Below, piece by piece: positions 44,913-55,600 of a stretch of DNA of 64,000 nt. The first letter of the stretch is position 1; each line of letters starts with the position of its first letter. This DNA comes from Lepiota brunneoincarnata (taxonomy: Eukaryota > Basidiomycota > Agaricomycetes > Agaricales > Agaricaceae). The translations under genes were made by a program, and so were the position numbers. Under the pieces are notes generated by a model. The model was not told the DNA's origin. It did not search any database and saw only the letters and a program-made list of their open reading frames with translations. The DNA lies in contig JAEBUN010000006.1 in assembly GCA_023014365.1 (NCBI GenBank), forward strand, positions 992,001-1,056,000, written 5' to 3'.

Positions 44913-44926
44913 TTAGATTAAAGCTT
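44697..44926 (+). promoter_or_regulatory. Gypsy E TATA box, predicted transcript start and self-primer site
   Basis: TATATAAG (44697-44704) is 35 nt upstream of AAGCTTTAATCT (44732-44743), complementary over 12 nt to AGATTAAAGCTT (44915-44926), two bases inside the 5' LTR end. A second GATTAAAGC (44720-44728) just upstream of the start gives an inverted repeat in the LTR. Confidence 0.72.
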
Positions 44927-45130
44927 CCTTTGGACAACCTCCATCGTACACCCCGTGGTATCGGTACGCCTTGTCGCTACCCTTCCACACCGGCAGACGA
45001 TACGCTTTATCGCTATCCGAGTGCCAACCGTATCTGACGACACGCCTTGTCGCTGTCCGGTGATACACCCCCGTAGAGCAGGCCACCATACCCTCTGCAC
45101 CCTTGGTCAGACGCACCGAAAGCGTTGATA

Positions 45131-45244
45131 GGTCATCCACACCTTTAAGTGTTGATTGGGATAACGCACCCGTAAGCGTTGTATACAGGTCATCCGCACC
45201 TTCAAGCGTCGATTGGGATAACGCACCCGCAAGCGTTGTTTATT
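45131..45244 (+). repeat. 57 bp tandem repeat in Gypsy E leader
   Basis: Two units around GATTGGGATAACGCACCC, each including GGTCATCC(A/G)CACCTT; encodes SVDWDNAP(V/A)SVVY twice. Present in decayed form in G/F near 40740-40850. Confidence 0.75.
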
Positions 45245-45839
45245 CACCCTCACCTTCACCTTCGACTTCTTCCCTCTTCACCCTGTCTACAAACCGAAAC
45301 GACCCCCTTGCCACCGACTACGAAGAATCCAACAGTTCTGACTGGTCGACAACCGACTCCGAACCCGACTTCACACCCCCTCCACCACGGACCCTAAAAA
45401 GAAAACAAAACCTATACCCCTCACTCGTTCACCCTCTGGTTCCGCACCGTACCCTACACAACCTACCGAGAGAGTTCAACGTCGAACAGAAGACCCAGGA
45501 TACCCAGCACCCCCAGCATCAGTTCTTCAATCCCTACCTAAACAACCACCACCTGAAAGAACTGCCACCTCTACCCGCTCAAAGCTCGGGGAGCCGATTC
45601 ATAGAACATCTACCCCATCCTCCGGTCCTCAACCCTCAACAAGTACAAGAACTAGCGACAACACTTCGCAACAGAAACCCCCAAGAACATTCTCACCCCT
45701 CACATCACCACTTGGATCACCGGTACATTCACCGCCTCGATCCAGTTCCCCTGTACAATCCGAACCATCCGAAGTTAGCCCCACTACCGGGTCTATTCAC
45801 ACTTCCGACGAGGAATCCACAACCTCTGACATTAACAAT
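45245..45839 (+). other. Gypsy E pre-gag coding-like region
   Basis: Two frames are open here. The one in frame with gag reads SPLGSPVHSPPRSSSPVQSE then an acidic Ser/Glu stretch up to the ATG at 45840, so gag may begin further upstream; the other frame (from 45103) is Pro/His-rich. No ATG decides the start. Confidence 0.5.
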
Positions 45840-46966
45840 ATGGCCTCCTCCGCAAAAATCAACACACCCCCAACCTTTAATGGAGAGACCGACTACTTCC
45901 GCCTCTGGAAGGATGCAGTACAACTATACATCGATGCAAAGCCAGGAGCCTTTTCCGATGACAAGACCAAGATACAATTCGCCCTTTCATACATGTCCAC
46001 CGGCCCCGCCGCAACATGGAGAGGAGCATTCTTGGAATCAAACAAAGAACTTGATGGAAGCCAGACCCTTCCGACATGGAAGAAATTTCTCGAAGGACTC
46101 GATACATCCTTTCGCCCCAAACAATGTCCCCGCCGACGCAATGGACAGAATCCGCCACCTCAAACAGAATGGACGATATATCGACGATTACATATCCCAG
46201 TTCCAGATACTTGCCTATCAGGCCGACCTTGGAGATGGAGTGGCGGCGGTCAACTATTTCAAGAACGGGCTGGATCGCCCCGTCGCAATCAAGACAATTA
46301 GCCTCAATCCAGGAAACAAACTCAGCGACTGGTTCAAGCAAGCTCGAACAGCATATCAGATACTACAAACTCAACGCGACTATATGCAAACTCGAGGAAC
46401 TCCCTCGTTTCCAACGACTTCGCGCACTCGCCCATTTAAAGGGAAAAGAAATGCTTTTACGCGCCGTGTCCCACTGCCCTATCAAGCAACAGACCCTAAC
46501 GCAATGGATATTGACCAACTCGCCGAAGCAGTCTACAACCTCGACTTTGAGGACGAGCCAGATCTACTCGCCGAGGAAGCTGATGAAGACGAGGAGACCG
46601 AAGAAGACAGACTCCACCAGTTGGTACAAGAACGCACCCGCGAAGCCCTCAATGCAATCCTCACGGACGCCCAAAGAAAGGATCTCAAAGAAAAGAGATG
46701 CTTCAACTGCCGCAAGACTGGACACTTCGCCCGCGAATGCCCCACCAAGAAGACAATATATCGCCGATCCGAATTACCCCGCAATTTGGATGCCAGAAAC
46801 CGGTCAAATGCGATATCCAGAAGAAGACAAGCAAGCTACAGGAAAAAGAACTTCGCTATACAACATACTAGAAGATGCAACCGACGAAGAAGTCGAGGAC
46901 ATCTACGAACATTTTGCAAATGAATCCAACCACCCAGATGCCCCTCTGGTTAAGGATTTTGCCTAA
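45840..46966 (+). pseudogene. Gypsy E gag (two single-base insertions)
   Basis: ATG 45840 (ATATGG) opens MASSAKINTPPTFNGETDYF. Capsid text FLEGLDTSF meets an extra T near 46110 and continues one frame on with NNVPADAMDRIRHLKQ, YISQFQILAYQADLGDG, the acidic linker, knuckle CFNCRKTGHFAREC (about 46700-46740). A second extra base near 46850 shifts again to the tail DEEVEDIYEHFANESN and stop TAA 46964. Comparison with G/F shows one frame originally. The lesions may be real or sequencing errors. Confidence 0.85.
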
Positions 46967-49900
46967 GGAGACTAGCCACCACGTCTAGCCCTCCACAAAG
47001 ACCTCCTTCCCTTTCCTATTCACAAAATGATATTAATGTTGTAAAGTTACAGGAATCGTCAGCACGCGTAATACATCTACCCTGTCGAATCCGAAAACAC
47101 AAGTTCACTAAGGAAGGACCCGAAAGCGTGGAACTACTCGCCCTACTCGACTCAGGAGCAGCAGGAAACTTCATTGACCCCGGAATGGTCAAACAACATT
47201 CATTCAAAACAACACCCCTCGATCGACCCATCGAAGTACGAAATGCCGATGGATCTGTTAACGAAAATGGAACAGCCACCCACTACACGACCCTCAACCT
47301 AACGGTTAACGGGAAGAATATGGAGATCAAACCAAAAGTAGTCTCCCTCGGAAGCCCAAGACTCATCCTTGGATTCCCTTGGCTTGCAGAACACAACCCA
47401 GACATCGACTGGGATGCCAAACAACTACGCTGGAGAAACGAACGTTGGGACAACACTATATTCCGAGAACTCATCCAATCCATGGAACCCGATTGGATCT
47501 ACAACGACCAACTCAACCACATCTCCACACTAGAGCCCACAAGCTTCGAAGAAATCAACTTCAAAGCCTCCGCATCACAATTCCTCGCCGTACAACACGG
47601 AGAAAAGAAAAACGACGACCCAAGAAAAGTCGTACCCACGGAATTCCACGAATACCTCCCAGTATTTAGCAAGAAACAAGCCGAACGATTCCCCCCACAA
47701 CGACCATGGGATCACAAAATTGAACTCAAGGAATCATTCAAACCAATTGCCATGAAGTCCTACCGACTCTCCCTCAATGAAGAAAAGGAACTCGACACGT
47801 TCCTAGAAGAAAACCTTCAAAAGGGATACATTCGACCATCCGAATCGCCAATGGCATCACCCTTCTTCTTCGTAGGAAAGAAAGACGGAAAACTACGCCC
47901 CTGTCAAGACTACAGGTACCTCAACGAGCATACCGTCAAAAATGCATACAACCTCCCCCTCATCTCTCATATTCTCGACAAACTCCGAGGATCAAAATAC
48001 TTTACCAAACTCGACGTACGAGCAGGATACAACAACATCCGCATACGCAAAGGAGATGAATGGAAAGGAGCCTTCAGGACACCCCGAGGATTATTCGAAC
48101 CCACGGTCATGTTCTTTGGAATGTGTAACTCCCCAGCAACATTCCAAACCATGATGGACTCATTATTTCCGAAAACTCATCGACAATGGAGGAGTAATCG
48201 TTTACATGGACGACATCCTCATTCACGCAAAAACAAAACAAGAACTTCGACGCCTCACAAGAGAAGTACTCAAGATACTCAAGGACAACGATCTATACCT
48301 CAAAACCGAGAAATGCGAATTCGAACGACAACGACTCGAATATCTAGGAGTTATTATCACTCCCGACTCAGTTTCGATGGACCCAGCAAAGCTCAAAGGC
48401 ATCGCTGAATGGCCAACACCAACTACCCCGCGCGACGTACGAAAATTCATAGGATTTTGCAACTTCTATCGAAAATTCATACACCAATACGCCACATGGG
48501 CAAAACCTCTCAATGCCCTAATGTCCAAAACCAAGAAATTCGAATGGACAGAAGAATGCCAGAACGCCTTCGATACTCTCAAGAGAAAATTCCAAAGCGA
48601 ACCGGTATTAATGGTCCCCGACCGAGACAAACCCTTCGAAATCGAATGCGACGCATCACTATTTGCATCAGGAGCAGTCCTACTTCAACGCGACAACAAT
48701 GGAAGTTAAACACCCAGTCGCATACTTCTCAAAAGGATTCTCACCAGCCGAACGCAACTATCATTGCTCCGAACAGGAACTCTTCGCCATTATCCGAGCA
48801 CTCAAAGAATGGCGCCACCACATAGAAGGATCATCACACAAGACCATCGTATGGTCAGATCACGACAACCTTCGCCGCTGGAGAAAACCTGAAGACCTCA
48901 GCAGAAGACAAGCCCGATGGATTGCCTACATGCAACGATTTGACATCGAAATCCGACATATCCCTGGAAAGAAAAATGGACCAGCAGATGCCCTTTCCAG
49001 ACGACCCGATCATGAACCCAAGACAAGAGACAACAAACAGGTCGTCGCACTCCCCGACAAATTCTTCACCCCAGAACAGCCACAGCATATCCACATTATC
49101 GACGAAAATACTAAACAGGAAATAAAAGAGCTGTGGAAGAAAAAGAAACAGACCGACATCGCCCAAGAAGATGACTCAGGACACCCACGTGTTCAAGGAA
49201 AACTATTTATACCACAAGATTTACACCTCAGACGCCGCTTACTGCAAAGAGTACACGACTCACCCACCGCAGGACACCCTGGAATCGCAGAAACAACTAG
49301 AAAACTCCAGGAATACGCCTACTGGCCCGGGATGCGATCATTTGTCAAAAACTATGTCAAAGGATGTGGTACTTGCCAACAATACAAGATCAATCGCCAC
49401 CCCTTAAAACCACCGCTTCAACCCATCCCTGGACCCCGTTCTACCCGTCCATTCTCGAACATCTCGATGGATCTTATCACAGACCTACCCCCGGACGGAC
49501 CCCATGATTCTATACTGGTCGTGGTCGACCAGCTTACGAAGGGGATAATTCTAGAACCTACTGCGAAAACCACCAACGCGGACAAGATCGCCGAAATTCT
49601 TATCAAACGGCTATTCTCTAGATTTGGCCTTCCCGAGAAAGTTCTCAGTGATCGCGACCCCAGATTCGCTGCCAAATCCATGAAAGAATTCTACAAACAA
49701 CTCGGAATCGAACAAGCACTCTCTACCGCCTACCACCCCCAGACAGACGGACAAACAGAGCGATTCAATCAAGAAATAGAACTCTACCTTGGCATCTATT
49801 GCTCATCGAACCCGAACAAATGGGTAAAGGCACTCCCACTCCTGGAATATGTCCACAACTCGAAAACACATGCCTGAACACCAACATACCCCATTTGAAC

Positions 49901-50500
49901 TCCTCTATGGATCAAGCCCCAAAGGATTTCCGACCTCCGAGGAGCCAACGAACATTCCAGCAATAGGAGAGAAGTTTAAATACCTCGCCAAGATACGCCA
50001 AGAAGCCCAAGCTGCGCATGAACAAGCCAGACTAAAAATGGCTGCAAGATATAACCGGCCAGATATCAATCTAAAAGTTGGACAGAAGGTTTGGCTCGAC
50101 AACCGCAACCTCCCAATTCAGTACGCCTCAAAGAAACTGGCCCAACGCCGAGAAGGTCCCTTCACCATAACAAGAAAACTCGGACCTGTAACCTATGAAC
50201 TAAAATTACCCATCAAATGGAAGATCCACAACAAGTTTCATGCGAGCCTCCTAATGCCTGCAGAAGAGAACGACACACATGGGGAATACAACACAGCCCC
50301 ACCACCCGACCTTGTAAATGGAGAAGAAGAATACGAGGTCGAGTCAATACTGCGCCACAGAAAATTCCGGAACAAGTATCAATTCCTAGTCAGATGGAAA
50401 GGATACCTTCCCACTGAGGATTCCTGGGAGCCAGAAGCAAACCTGGAGAACGCCAAGGAAGTCATTGAAGAATATAAAAGGGCCCACAAATTAGACAACC
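46954..50500 (+). pseudogene. Gypsy E pol: protease to chromodomain (three single-base insertions)
   Basis: The frame opens in -1 relative to gag, overlapping its last 13 nt. Protease ELLALLDSGAAGNFIDPG (about 47130). RT with [40 protein letters not shown]; an extra T near 48168 precedes IVYMDDILIHAK. RNase H begins FEIECDASLFASGAVLLQR; an extra A near 48703. Integrase zinc site ending CGTCQQYK, then ISMDLITDLPP, LSDRDPRFAAKSM, GQTERFNQEIELYLG; an extra base near 49873. Chromodomain EEEYEVESILRHRKFRNKYQ, VRWKGYLPTEDSWEP. All catalytic residues are present; only the frame is broken. Confidence 0.92.
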
Positions 50501-52137
50501 CCACCAATGACCCAACCACCCAACACTCTGAGCAACCACTCCAGACCTCCCAGAGCCAGACAACGATGGACGCCTTCTCATCCGGGAAAGAATCATATCC
50601 CTGGCGAACCGCGTCACAGGAAATAGCCAACCTAACCCTGCCACCGATACCGCTGACGACCAACCAGACAGGACCAACAGTCCTTATATCATCCGGCATA
50701 CCTTCCTTCCCTCCAACCAACCCGAGATACGATCCATCCTTTTACACGAAGTTCCCTTTCATATTACCGGAACCCGTCTTAAACGCAGTCCAGCGATGGT
50801 ACCCCTGGTCGACACCTGCTGGAAGACATTTACTGCTCTTCTGTATCACAAGCGCCTCGTCCACGACCGAGCAACAGAATTCGAAAAACTATGCGCCACT
50901 ATTCTTTCTAGCGCAACAGAGGAACAGGACCGCAATACCATTTCTGCCATGCTATCAACCGCTCTCACCGAATTCCCGTTCGAGAGTCCGATCCCAAGCC
51001 CGAGCAATGGAAGCGGAAGTCAGGACCGCCCTATCCTACCTATCGGGACCACCACCCAACCTTCCAACCCTCCCATGGTGGATACGAGTAACCAACCATC
51101 AAGTGTTGTACAAGCTATATCTGCTTCTAATGACGCCCCCATCGGGACTACCACCACTCACTTATCCACCACCCGAACTCGCTGCAATTGCTGCCGTCGA
51201 TTCGGCCATATCAAAGCAGGATGCCCGCGCTACCAATGTCGATATTGTCGAAAGATTGCCCCAGGCCATTACGAGAAGCACTGCGAGAGAAACCCTTACC
51301 AGCATCAACCCGCAAGTATGGTACCTGGCCTGTATCGCCGCCCACGAGGAATACCAAGCAGAGCTCGATCCCTCACACGCGAAACCACAAACAACAATAT
51401 TCGACACATTGTTGCAAGCACCGAGCAGCGCCCCGCTTCAGCCAGACCCCTCCGCACCCGAATTCAAAATGCCCCCGTCGTCATTCCGACCACCAACGCC
51501 ACCACCACATCTGCTAGCGGAAGCCACCGACTTCCTGAATCGATCCTTCGGCGCACCCGCCACCATTCACTCCAGAGAACCCATCGTCATCGACCTCACC
51601 CAAGACCCGCCATCCCCAGACCACCAAGCTACCGAAGCGACTCCCCAGAACCCGACCCATACTTCGACTGGGACCCCATCGCCGAATCAAACATTACAGG
51701 AGAGCCTGTCGGATTATACTGAGGATATGTCTGATGAGGACATCAGACCTTACGAAGGGGATAATGTTATGAACAGTCCAGACCGGGAGGAACAAGAACT
51801 ATTGTTCGACTTTACAAGATGGGTACAGGAGACTACAGACCAATTACGGGCACAAGAATACGAAGACGAGGAAGGGGAATATTACACCGCCATGCAGGAC
51901 CTGGCGAGAGAAGCAGGAATGGAGATAACCTTGGAGGATATATTGGAATACCCCGAGGACGAGGAAGATAACCATGGATCAACCGACCCAACCTCCGATA
52001 CGGATGGAAGCACTGAGAGAATGGAGAACGAGAACGGAGAGGACTCCATGGAGATACAATCGGGAGAAGAAGATTATGAGTCAGAGGAAAGCGATGGAAC
52101 ATCGCACAGCAGTAGCGAGAGTACTGACTCATTGTAA
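50501..52137 (+). CDS. Pol-frame extension running through ORF3 into the LTR
   Basis: After the chromodomain the pol frame stays open for another 545 codons, crosses the purine tract (encoding DIRPYEGDN) and continues in frame into the U3 acidic ORF, ending at 52135-52137. It includes YDPSFYTKFPFILPEPVLNA, LPWWIRVTNHQVLYKLYLLL and a hydrophobic-acidic run IVIDLTQDPPSPD (51583-51618) resembling a SUMO-interaction motif. In old copy G/F much of this text and the LTR-crossing segment (MSDEDIRPYEGDD) are also open. It overlaps ORF3 in another frame for 927 nt, so part may be a shadow frame. Product unknown. Confidence 0.5.
50796..51722 (+). CDS. Gypsy E ORF3, post-pol zinc-knuckle protein
   Basis: 308 residues. 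N-terminal helical part (WKTFTALLYHKRLVHDRATE), Ser/Thr/Pro linker, then paired Cys/His sites from residue 130: CNCCRRFGHIKAGC and CRYCRKIAPGHYEKHC, an Arg-rich region and an acidic tail ending SNITGEPVGLY, close to the C ORF3 ending SNICGEPVGDF. First ATG of the frame may be internal. Same place and architecture as ORF3 of C and H, so I judge it real. Nucleic-acid binding inferred; role unknown. Confidence 0.78.
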   Translation: MVPLVDTCWKTFTALLYHKRLVHDRATEFEKLCATILSSATEEQDRNTISAMLSTALTEFPFESPIPSPSNGSGSQDRPILPIGTTTQPSNPPMVDTSNQPSSVVQAISASNDAPIGTTTTHLSTTRTRCNCCRRFGHIKAGCPRYQCRYCRKIAPGHYEKHCERNPYQHQPASMVPGLYRRPRGIPSRARSLTRETTNNNIRHIVASTEQRPASARPLRTRIQNAPVVIPTTNATTTSASGSHRLPESILRRTRHHSLQRTHRHRPHPRPAIPRPPSYRSDSPEPDPYFDWDPIAESNITGEPVGLY

Positions 52138-52462
52138 TATAAATACCACTAGGATGCCATCAGCCAGGATGTGCATCATGGTCAGGACTGCGCACGACCA
52201 GTAGAACAGCCAAGTAACCTATAACGAGTATATAGCACCTCATAGGTATATAAGGTCTGTACAAGTAGAGATTAAAGCCTCAAGCTTTAATCTTGTTAAC
52301 AGCGGTCGTTTACCTCTCTGCCTTAACTTGGCGTCTTCCCTCGTTATCTCATTGAGCGCGATCCACTAAGCTCTATAAGGCCAACCGTCTCGGACACCTT
52401 GTAGAGTGATTGAAGGCCGTCTCCAGTTATCCTCGGATACAGAAGGAGCACGGATCATAACA
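51765..52462 (+). repeat. Gypsy E 3' LTR
   Basis: 698 bp partner of 44215-44912, followed by target duplication CAGGT. Confidence 0.95.
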
Positions 52463-53156
52463 CAGGTGCCTGGGACACTCCAGGAGCAGATGACCTGGGG
52501 GCCACCAGGGCGGGGCCAGAAGCTGCTGTTATCTTCTCCTTCTTCATCTTGGGAAGGTGGATGTGCTTGCGCACAATCTGCTTACCTAATACCACAAGGG
52601 CATCACCAAGTTGCTGCTCAGTCACCCTGATAGAGACATGGCACTCATCGGCACCATCCGTGGCCACAGAGTAGACACGGAGGTGAGCGCCGCTGATGTC
52701 AGCAACCTGTTTGAGGCCACGTCTGCTGCGACCAATCACATGACCACTCAAGTCATCAGTGATGCTGAGAGTGGCCTGATAGCAATTGGCCTGGTCTTCC
52801 TGCAGGTAGTGAGCCAAGAGCAGGAGGGCAGTAGTAGTGCCTTTGACTGCAGGGTGAGTGGGGCCTGGGCAGCTAGGAGTGCGTGGGGCACCTGCAGAAG
52901 TCTGCAAGCAACCCTTCTGGGTAGTGGCTGCCTGGATGACAGCTGGGGAAGGACTGGTGGCAGCTGTTGAGGTGCAATTCTTGAGGGTGCATAGGCAGGA
53001 CAAGAGAGAACCAATCGAGCGGTTAAGCTTGCCGATCCTGGCCAAAAGGGCCTGCGTGTCTTCACCAGAACACAAGGGTCCTGCCAAGGCAGGGGCTGTT
53101 GTTGGTAGAGCGGGCACAGTCGCTTTCTGCTTGCCTGAGGACTTTCGACGAGGCAT
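52455..53156 (-). CDS. Element J KH-domain protein
   Basis: 233 residues, ATG at 53156, 80 nt from the J 5' LTR. Ser/Ala/Thr-rich and basic N-terminus (MPRRKSSGKQKATVP), a Cys-containing middle, then a KH-type RNA-binding fold at about residues 128-200: LSITDDLSGHVIGRSRRGLK followed by QVADISGAHLRVY and HVSIRVTEQQLGDALVVLGK. The GXXG loop is GRSR, its last Gly replaced by Arg. A Lys-rich segment and Ala/Pro/Ser tail follow. E is inserted at its last codons and supplies the stop; without E a TAG follows GTG at the same point. No gag knuckle, protease or RT. Probably takes the place of Gag by binding RNA. Confidence 0.75.
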   Translation of the reverse strand: MPRRKSSGKQKATVPALPTTAPALAGPLCSGEDTQALLARIGKLNRSIGSLLSCLCTLKNCTSTAATSPSPAVIQAATTQKGCLQTSAGAPRTPSCPGPTHPAVKGTTTALLLLAHYLQEDQANCYQATLSITDDLSGHVIGRSRRGLKQVADISGAHLRVYSVATDGADECHVSIRVTEQQLGDALVVLGKQIVRKHIHLPKMKKEKITAASGPALVAPRSSAPGVSQAPVL

Positions 53157-53224
53157 ACTGGCAGTAGAGCTGTAAACAGGGATAAATGGGGTGCAGAGGG
53201 CTAGGGTGGCGGGTCTGCGTAGAG

Positions 53225-53314
53225 ACCTGAATATTCTGTTAGGGGAGTAAAGGGCACTGGAACCAAATTGATATTCAGGTGGCGATTACAATCGCCACCC
53301 ACACTACATATATA
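53225..53314 (-). promoter_or_regulatory. Element J TATA box, predicted transcript start and self-primer site
   Basis: Minus strand: TATATAT (53314-53308) lies 34 nt upstream of ACCTGAATAT (53280-53271), complementary over 10 nt to ATATTCAGGT (53234-53225) two bases inside the 5' LTR end. Same geometry as the autonomous Gypsy families. Confidence 0.65.
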
Positions 53315-53577
53315 CATAGCAGTCTGCGCACAGACCAGGCAACTAAACACTACAGTAGCTACCAGAAATAATACACACAAACAATATACAAACAACTACA
53401 AGATGGTGAAGTCATCCGCGGATCGGGCTCAGGGATAGGGGTGGCCAAAGGCCAAGACCGGGCTTGGGCATTGCGCATCGACTAAGGAGGCCAAGCCCAG
53501 ATGTCCAACCACAAGTCCCTAGACATACCTTGTGTAAGGGGGAGCATAATGCGGAGCGCAATGCCAGTCCCCTTACA
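53237..53577 (-). repeat. Element J 5' LTR
   Basis: 341 bp partner of 43373-43713; followed by duplication GAAAT and the resumed G/F pol. Confidence 0.9.
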
Positions 53578-54953
53578 GAAATCCTACCAACTCTCCCTTA
53601 ATGAAGAAAAGGAACTCAACACGTTTCTTGAAGAAAATCTTCAGAAAGGATACATTCGACCATCTGAATCACCAATGGCCTCACCTTTCTTTTTTGTAGG
53701 AAAGAAAGATGGAAAGCTATGCCCCTGTCAAGATTACAGGTACCTCAATGAACATACTGTCAAGAATGCATACAACCTTCCCCTCATCTCACACATTCTC
53801 GACAAACTCCAAGGATCACAATATTTTACCAAACTCAACATATGAGCAGGATACAACAACATCCGTATATGCAAAGGAGATGAATGGAAAGGAGCCTTCA
53901 GAACACCCCGAGGATTATTTGAACCTATGGTCATGTTTTTCAGAATGTGCAACTCCCCAGCAACCTTCCAAACCATGATGGACTCACTCTTCTGAAAACT
54001 CATCGATAATGGAGGAGTAATTGTTTACATGGACAACATCCTCATTCACGCAAAAACAAAACAAGAACCCCAACGTCTTACAAGAGAAGTACTCAAGATA
54101 CTTAAAGACAATGATCTATACCTCAAAACTGAGAAATGCAAATTTGAATGCCAATGACTCAAATATCTAGGAGTTATCATTACTCCAGACTCAGTCTCGA
54201 TGGACCCAGCAAAGCTCAAAGGCATTGCTAAATGGCCAACACTGACTACTCCGTGCGATGTATGCAACTTTATAGGATTTTGCAACTTCTACTGGAAGTT
54301 TATACATCAATATGCCACATGGGCCAAACCCCTCAATGCTTTAATGTCCAAAACCAAGAAATTTGAATGGACAGAAGAATGCCAAAACACCTTTGATACT
54401 CTCAAGAGAAAATTCCAAAGTGAACCAGTACTAATGGTACCAGACCGAGACAAACCCTTCAAAATCGAATGCGATGCATCACTATTTGCATCAGGAGCAG
54501 TCCTCCTTCAACATGACAATAATGGAGTTAAACACCTGGTCACATACTTCTCAAAAGGATTCTCACCAGCCAAATGCAACTATCACTGCTCCGAACAAGA
54601 ACTCTTCGCCATAATCCAAGCACTCAAGGAATGGTGCCACCACATAGAAGGATCATCTCACAAGACCATTGTATGGTCAGATCACGATAACCTTCACTGC
54701 TGGAGAAAACCCAAGGATCTCAGTAGAAGACAAGCTCAATGGATTGCCTACATGCAACGATTTGACATCGAAATCCAGCACATCCCTGGAAAGAAAAATG
54801 GACCAGCAGATGCTCTTTCAAGATGACCTGACCATGAACCCAAGACAAAGGACAACAAACAGATTGTTGCTCTACCCGATAAATTCTTCACCCCAGAATG
54901 ACCACAGCACATCCGTATTATTGACAAAACTACCAAGCATGAAATAAAGGAGC
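53578..54953 (+). pseudogene. Gypsy G/F RT / RNase H
   Basis: Continues from 43372. Text collinear with [27 protein letters not shown] then TGA (from CGA), IVYMDNILIHAK (catalytic second Asp changed to Asn), KFKIECDASLFASGAVLLQH, ALKEWCHHIEGSSHKT and KKNGPADALSR. Many Arg codons are changed to Cys, His, Gln or stop, the CpG-decay pattern. Cut by the solo H LTR at GGAGC. Confidence 0.88.
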
Positions 54954-55307
54954 TGTTACCATATTTCCTCCATTAGCGTCCACCCATCTATTTTTATTTA
55001 TCACATGTCACCTGCCCATTGTCAGTGCCCAGTTATATTTACTTATCACATGCCATCATCCATCTATAGTTAGTTCATCTTTGGCCTGTGATTTCCACCC
55101 GTTCGCATGTGATTCTCTCCTTTATCACATGCCAGTCATCTCAGTAGTATATATAGACCTAAGTATTACTTGTAATCCTTAGCTTTGTCTTATTATACAC
55201 AGTATTTGTTCCTGTTCTTTGGCATTGCCTTAGACTTGCTTGCACTACTCAACAGTTAACTTGTCATTAATCGCATTGAGCCTTGCAGATGCCTAACCAG
55301 CATAACA
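54954..55307 (+). repeat. Solo LTR of element H
   Basis: 354 bp in inverse orientation to 38754-39105, flanked by perfect duplication GGAGC (54949-54953, 55308-55312) inside the G/F RNase H-integrase linker. Confidence 0.9.
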
Positions 55308-55600
55308 GGAGCTGTGGAAGAAGAAGAAACAAACCGACATCACCCAAGAAGACAACTCAGGACACCCACGTGTTCATGGAAAGCTATTTATACCTCAAGA
55401 TCTACATCTCAGATGCCACCTACTGCAAAGAGTACATGACTCACCAACCGCAGGACACCCTGGAATCACAGAAACCACTAGAAAACTCCAGGAGTATGCC
55501 TATTGGCCTGGGATGCGATCATTTGTCAAAAACTATGTCCAAGGATGTGGTGCTTGCCAACAATACAAAATCAATCACCACCCCCTGAAGCCACCACTTC
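55308..55600 (+). pseudogene. Gypsy G/F integrase zinc region
   Basis: Collinear with E 49130-49425: GHPGITETTRKLQEYAYWPG and CGACQQYKINHHPLKPPL in interrupted frames. Ends at the solo E LTR. Confidence 0.8.

Larger units (their letters stand above)
44215..52462 (+). mobile_element. Gypsy E, full-length young chromodomain element
   Basis: 8248 bp, both LTRs 698 bp with about six or seven differences, perfect target duplication CAGGT (44210-44214, 52463-52467) within J. Purine tract ACGAAGGGGATAA precedes the 3' LTR. Order: leader, gag, pol ending in a chromodomain, ORF3 overlapped by a pol-frame extension that enters the LTR. Five single-base insertions relative to G/F disrupt gag and pol. 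Confidence 0.94.
43373..53577 (-). mobile_element. Element J, small non-autonomous LTR element encoding a KH-domain protein
   Basis: LTRs 43373-43713 and 53237-53577 (341 bp each), target duplication GAAAT (43368-43372, 53578-53582). Without nested E the body is only about 1.27 kb (43714-44214 and 52468-53236). On the minus strand a purine tract AAGAGGGGGCTGG abuts the left (3') LTR and a self-primer follows the right (5') LTR. No RT, integrase or protease is present. The main ORF is a 233-residue KH protein. LTR differences, about 25, are essentially all CG/TG/CA variants. Confidence 0.87.

Noticed and set aside
45103..45839. Pro/His-rich frame forming the front of a 606-codon ORF in Gypsy E
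   Set aside because: It joins the gag text only because of the extra base near 46110; the frame in phase with the true gag start is also open and looks more coding-like.
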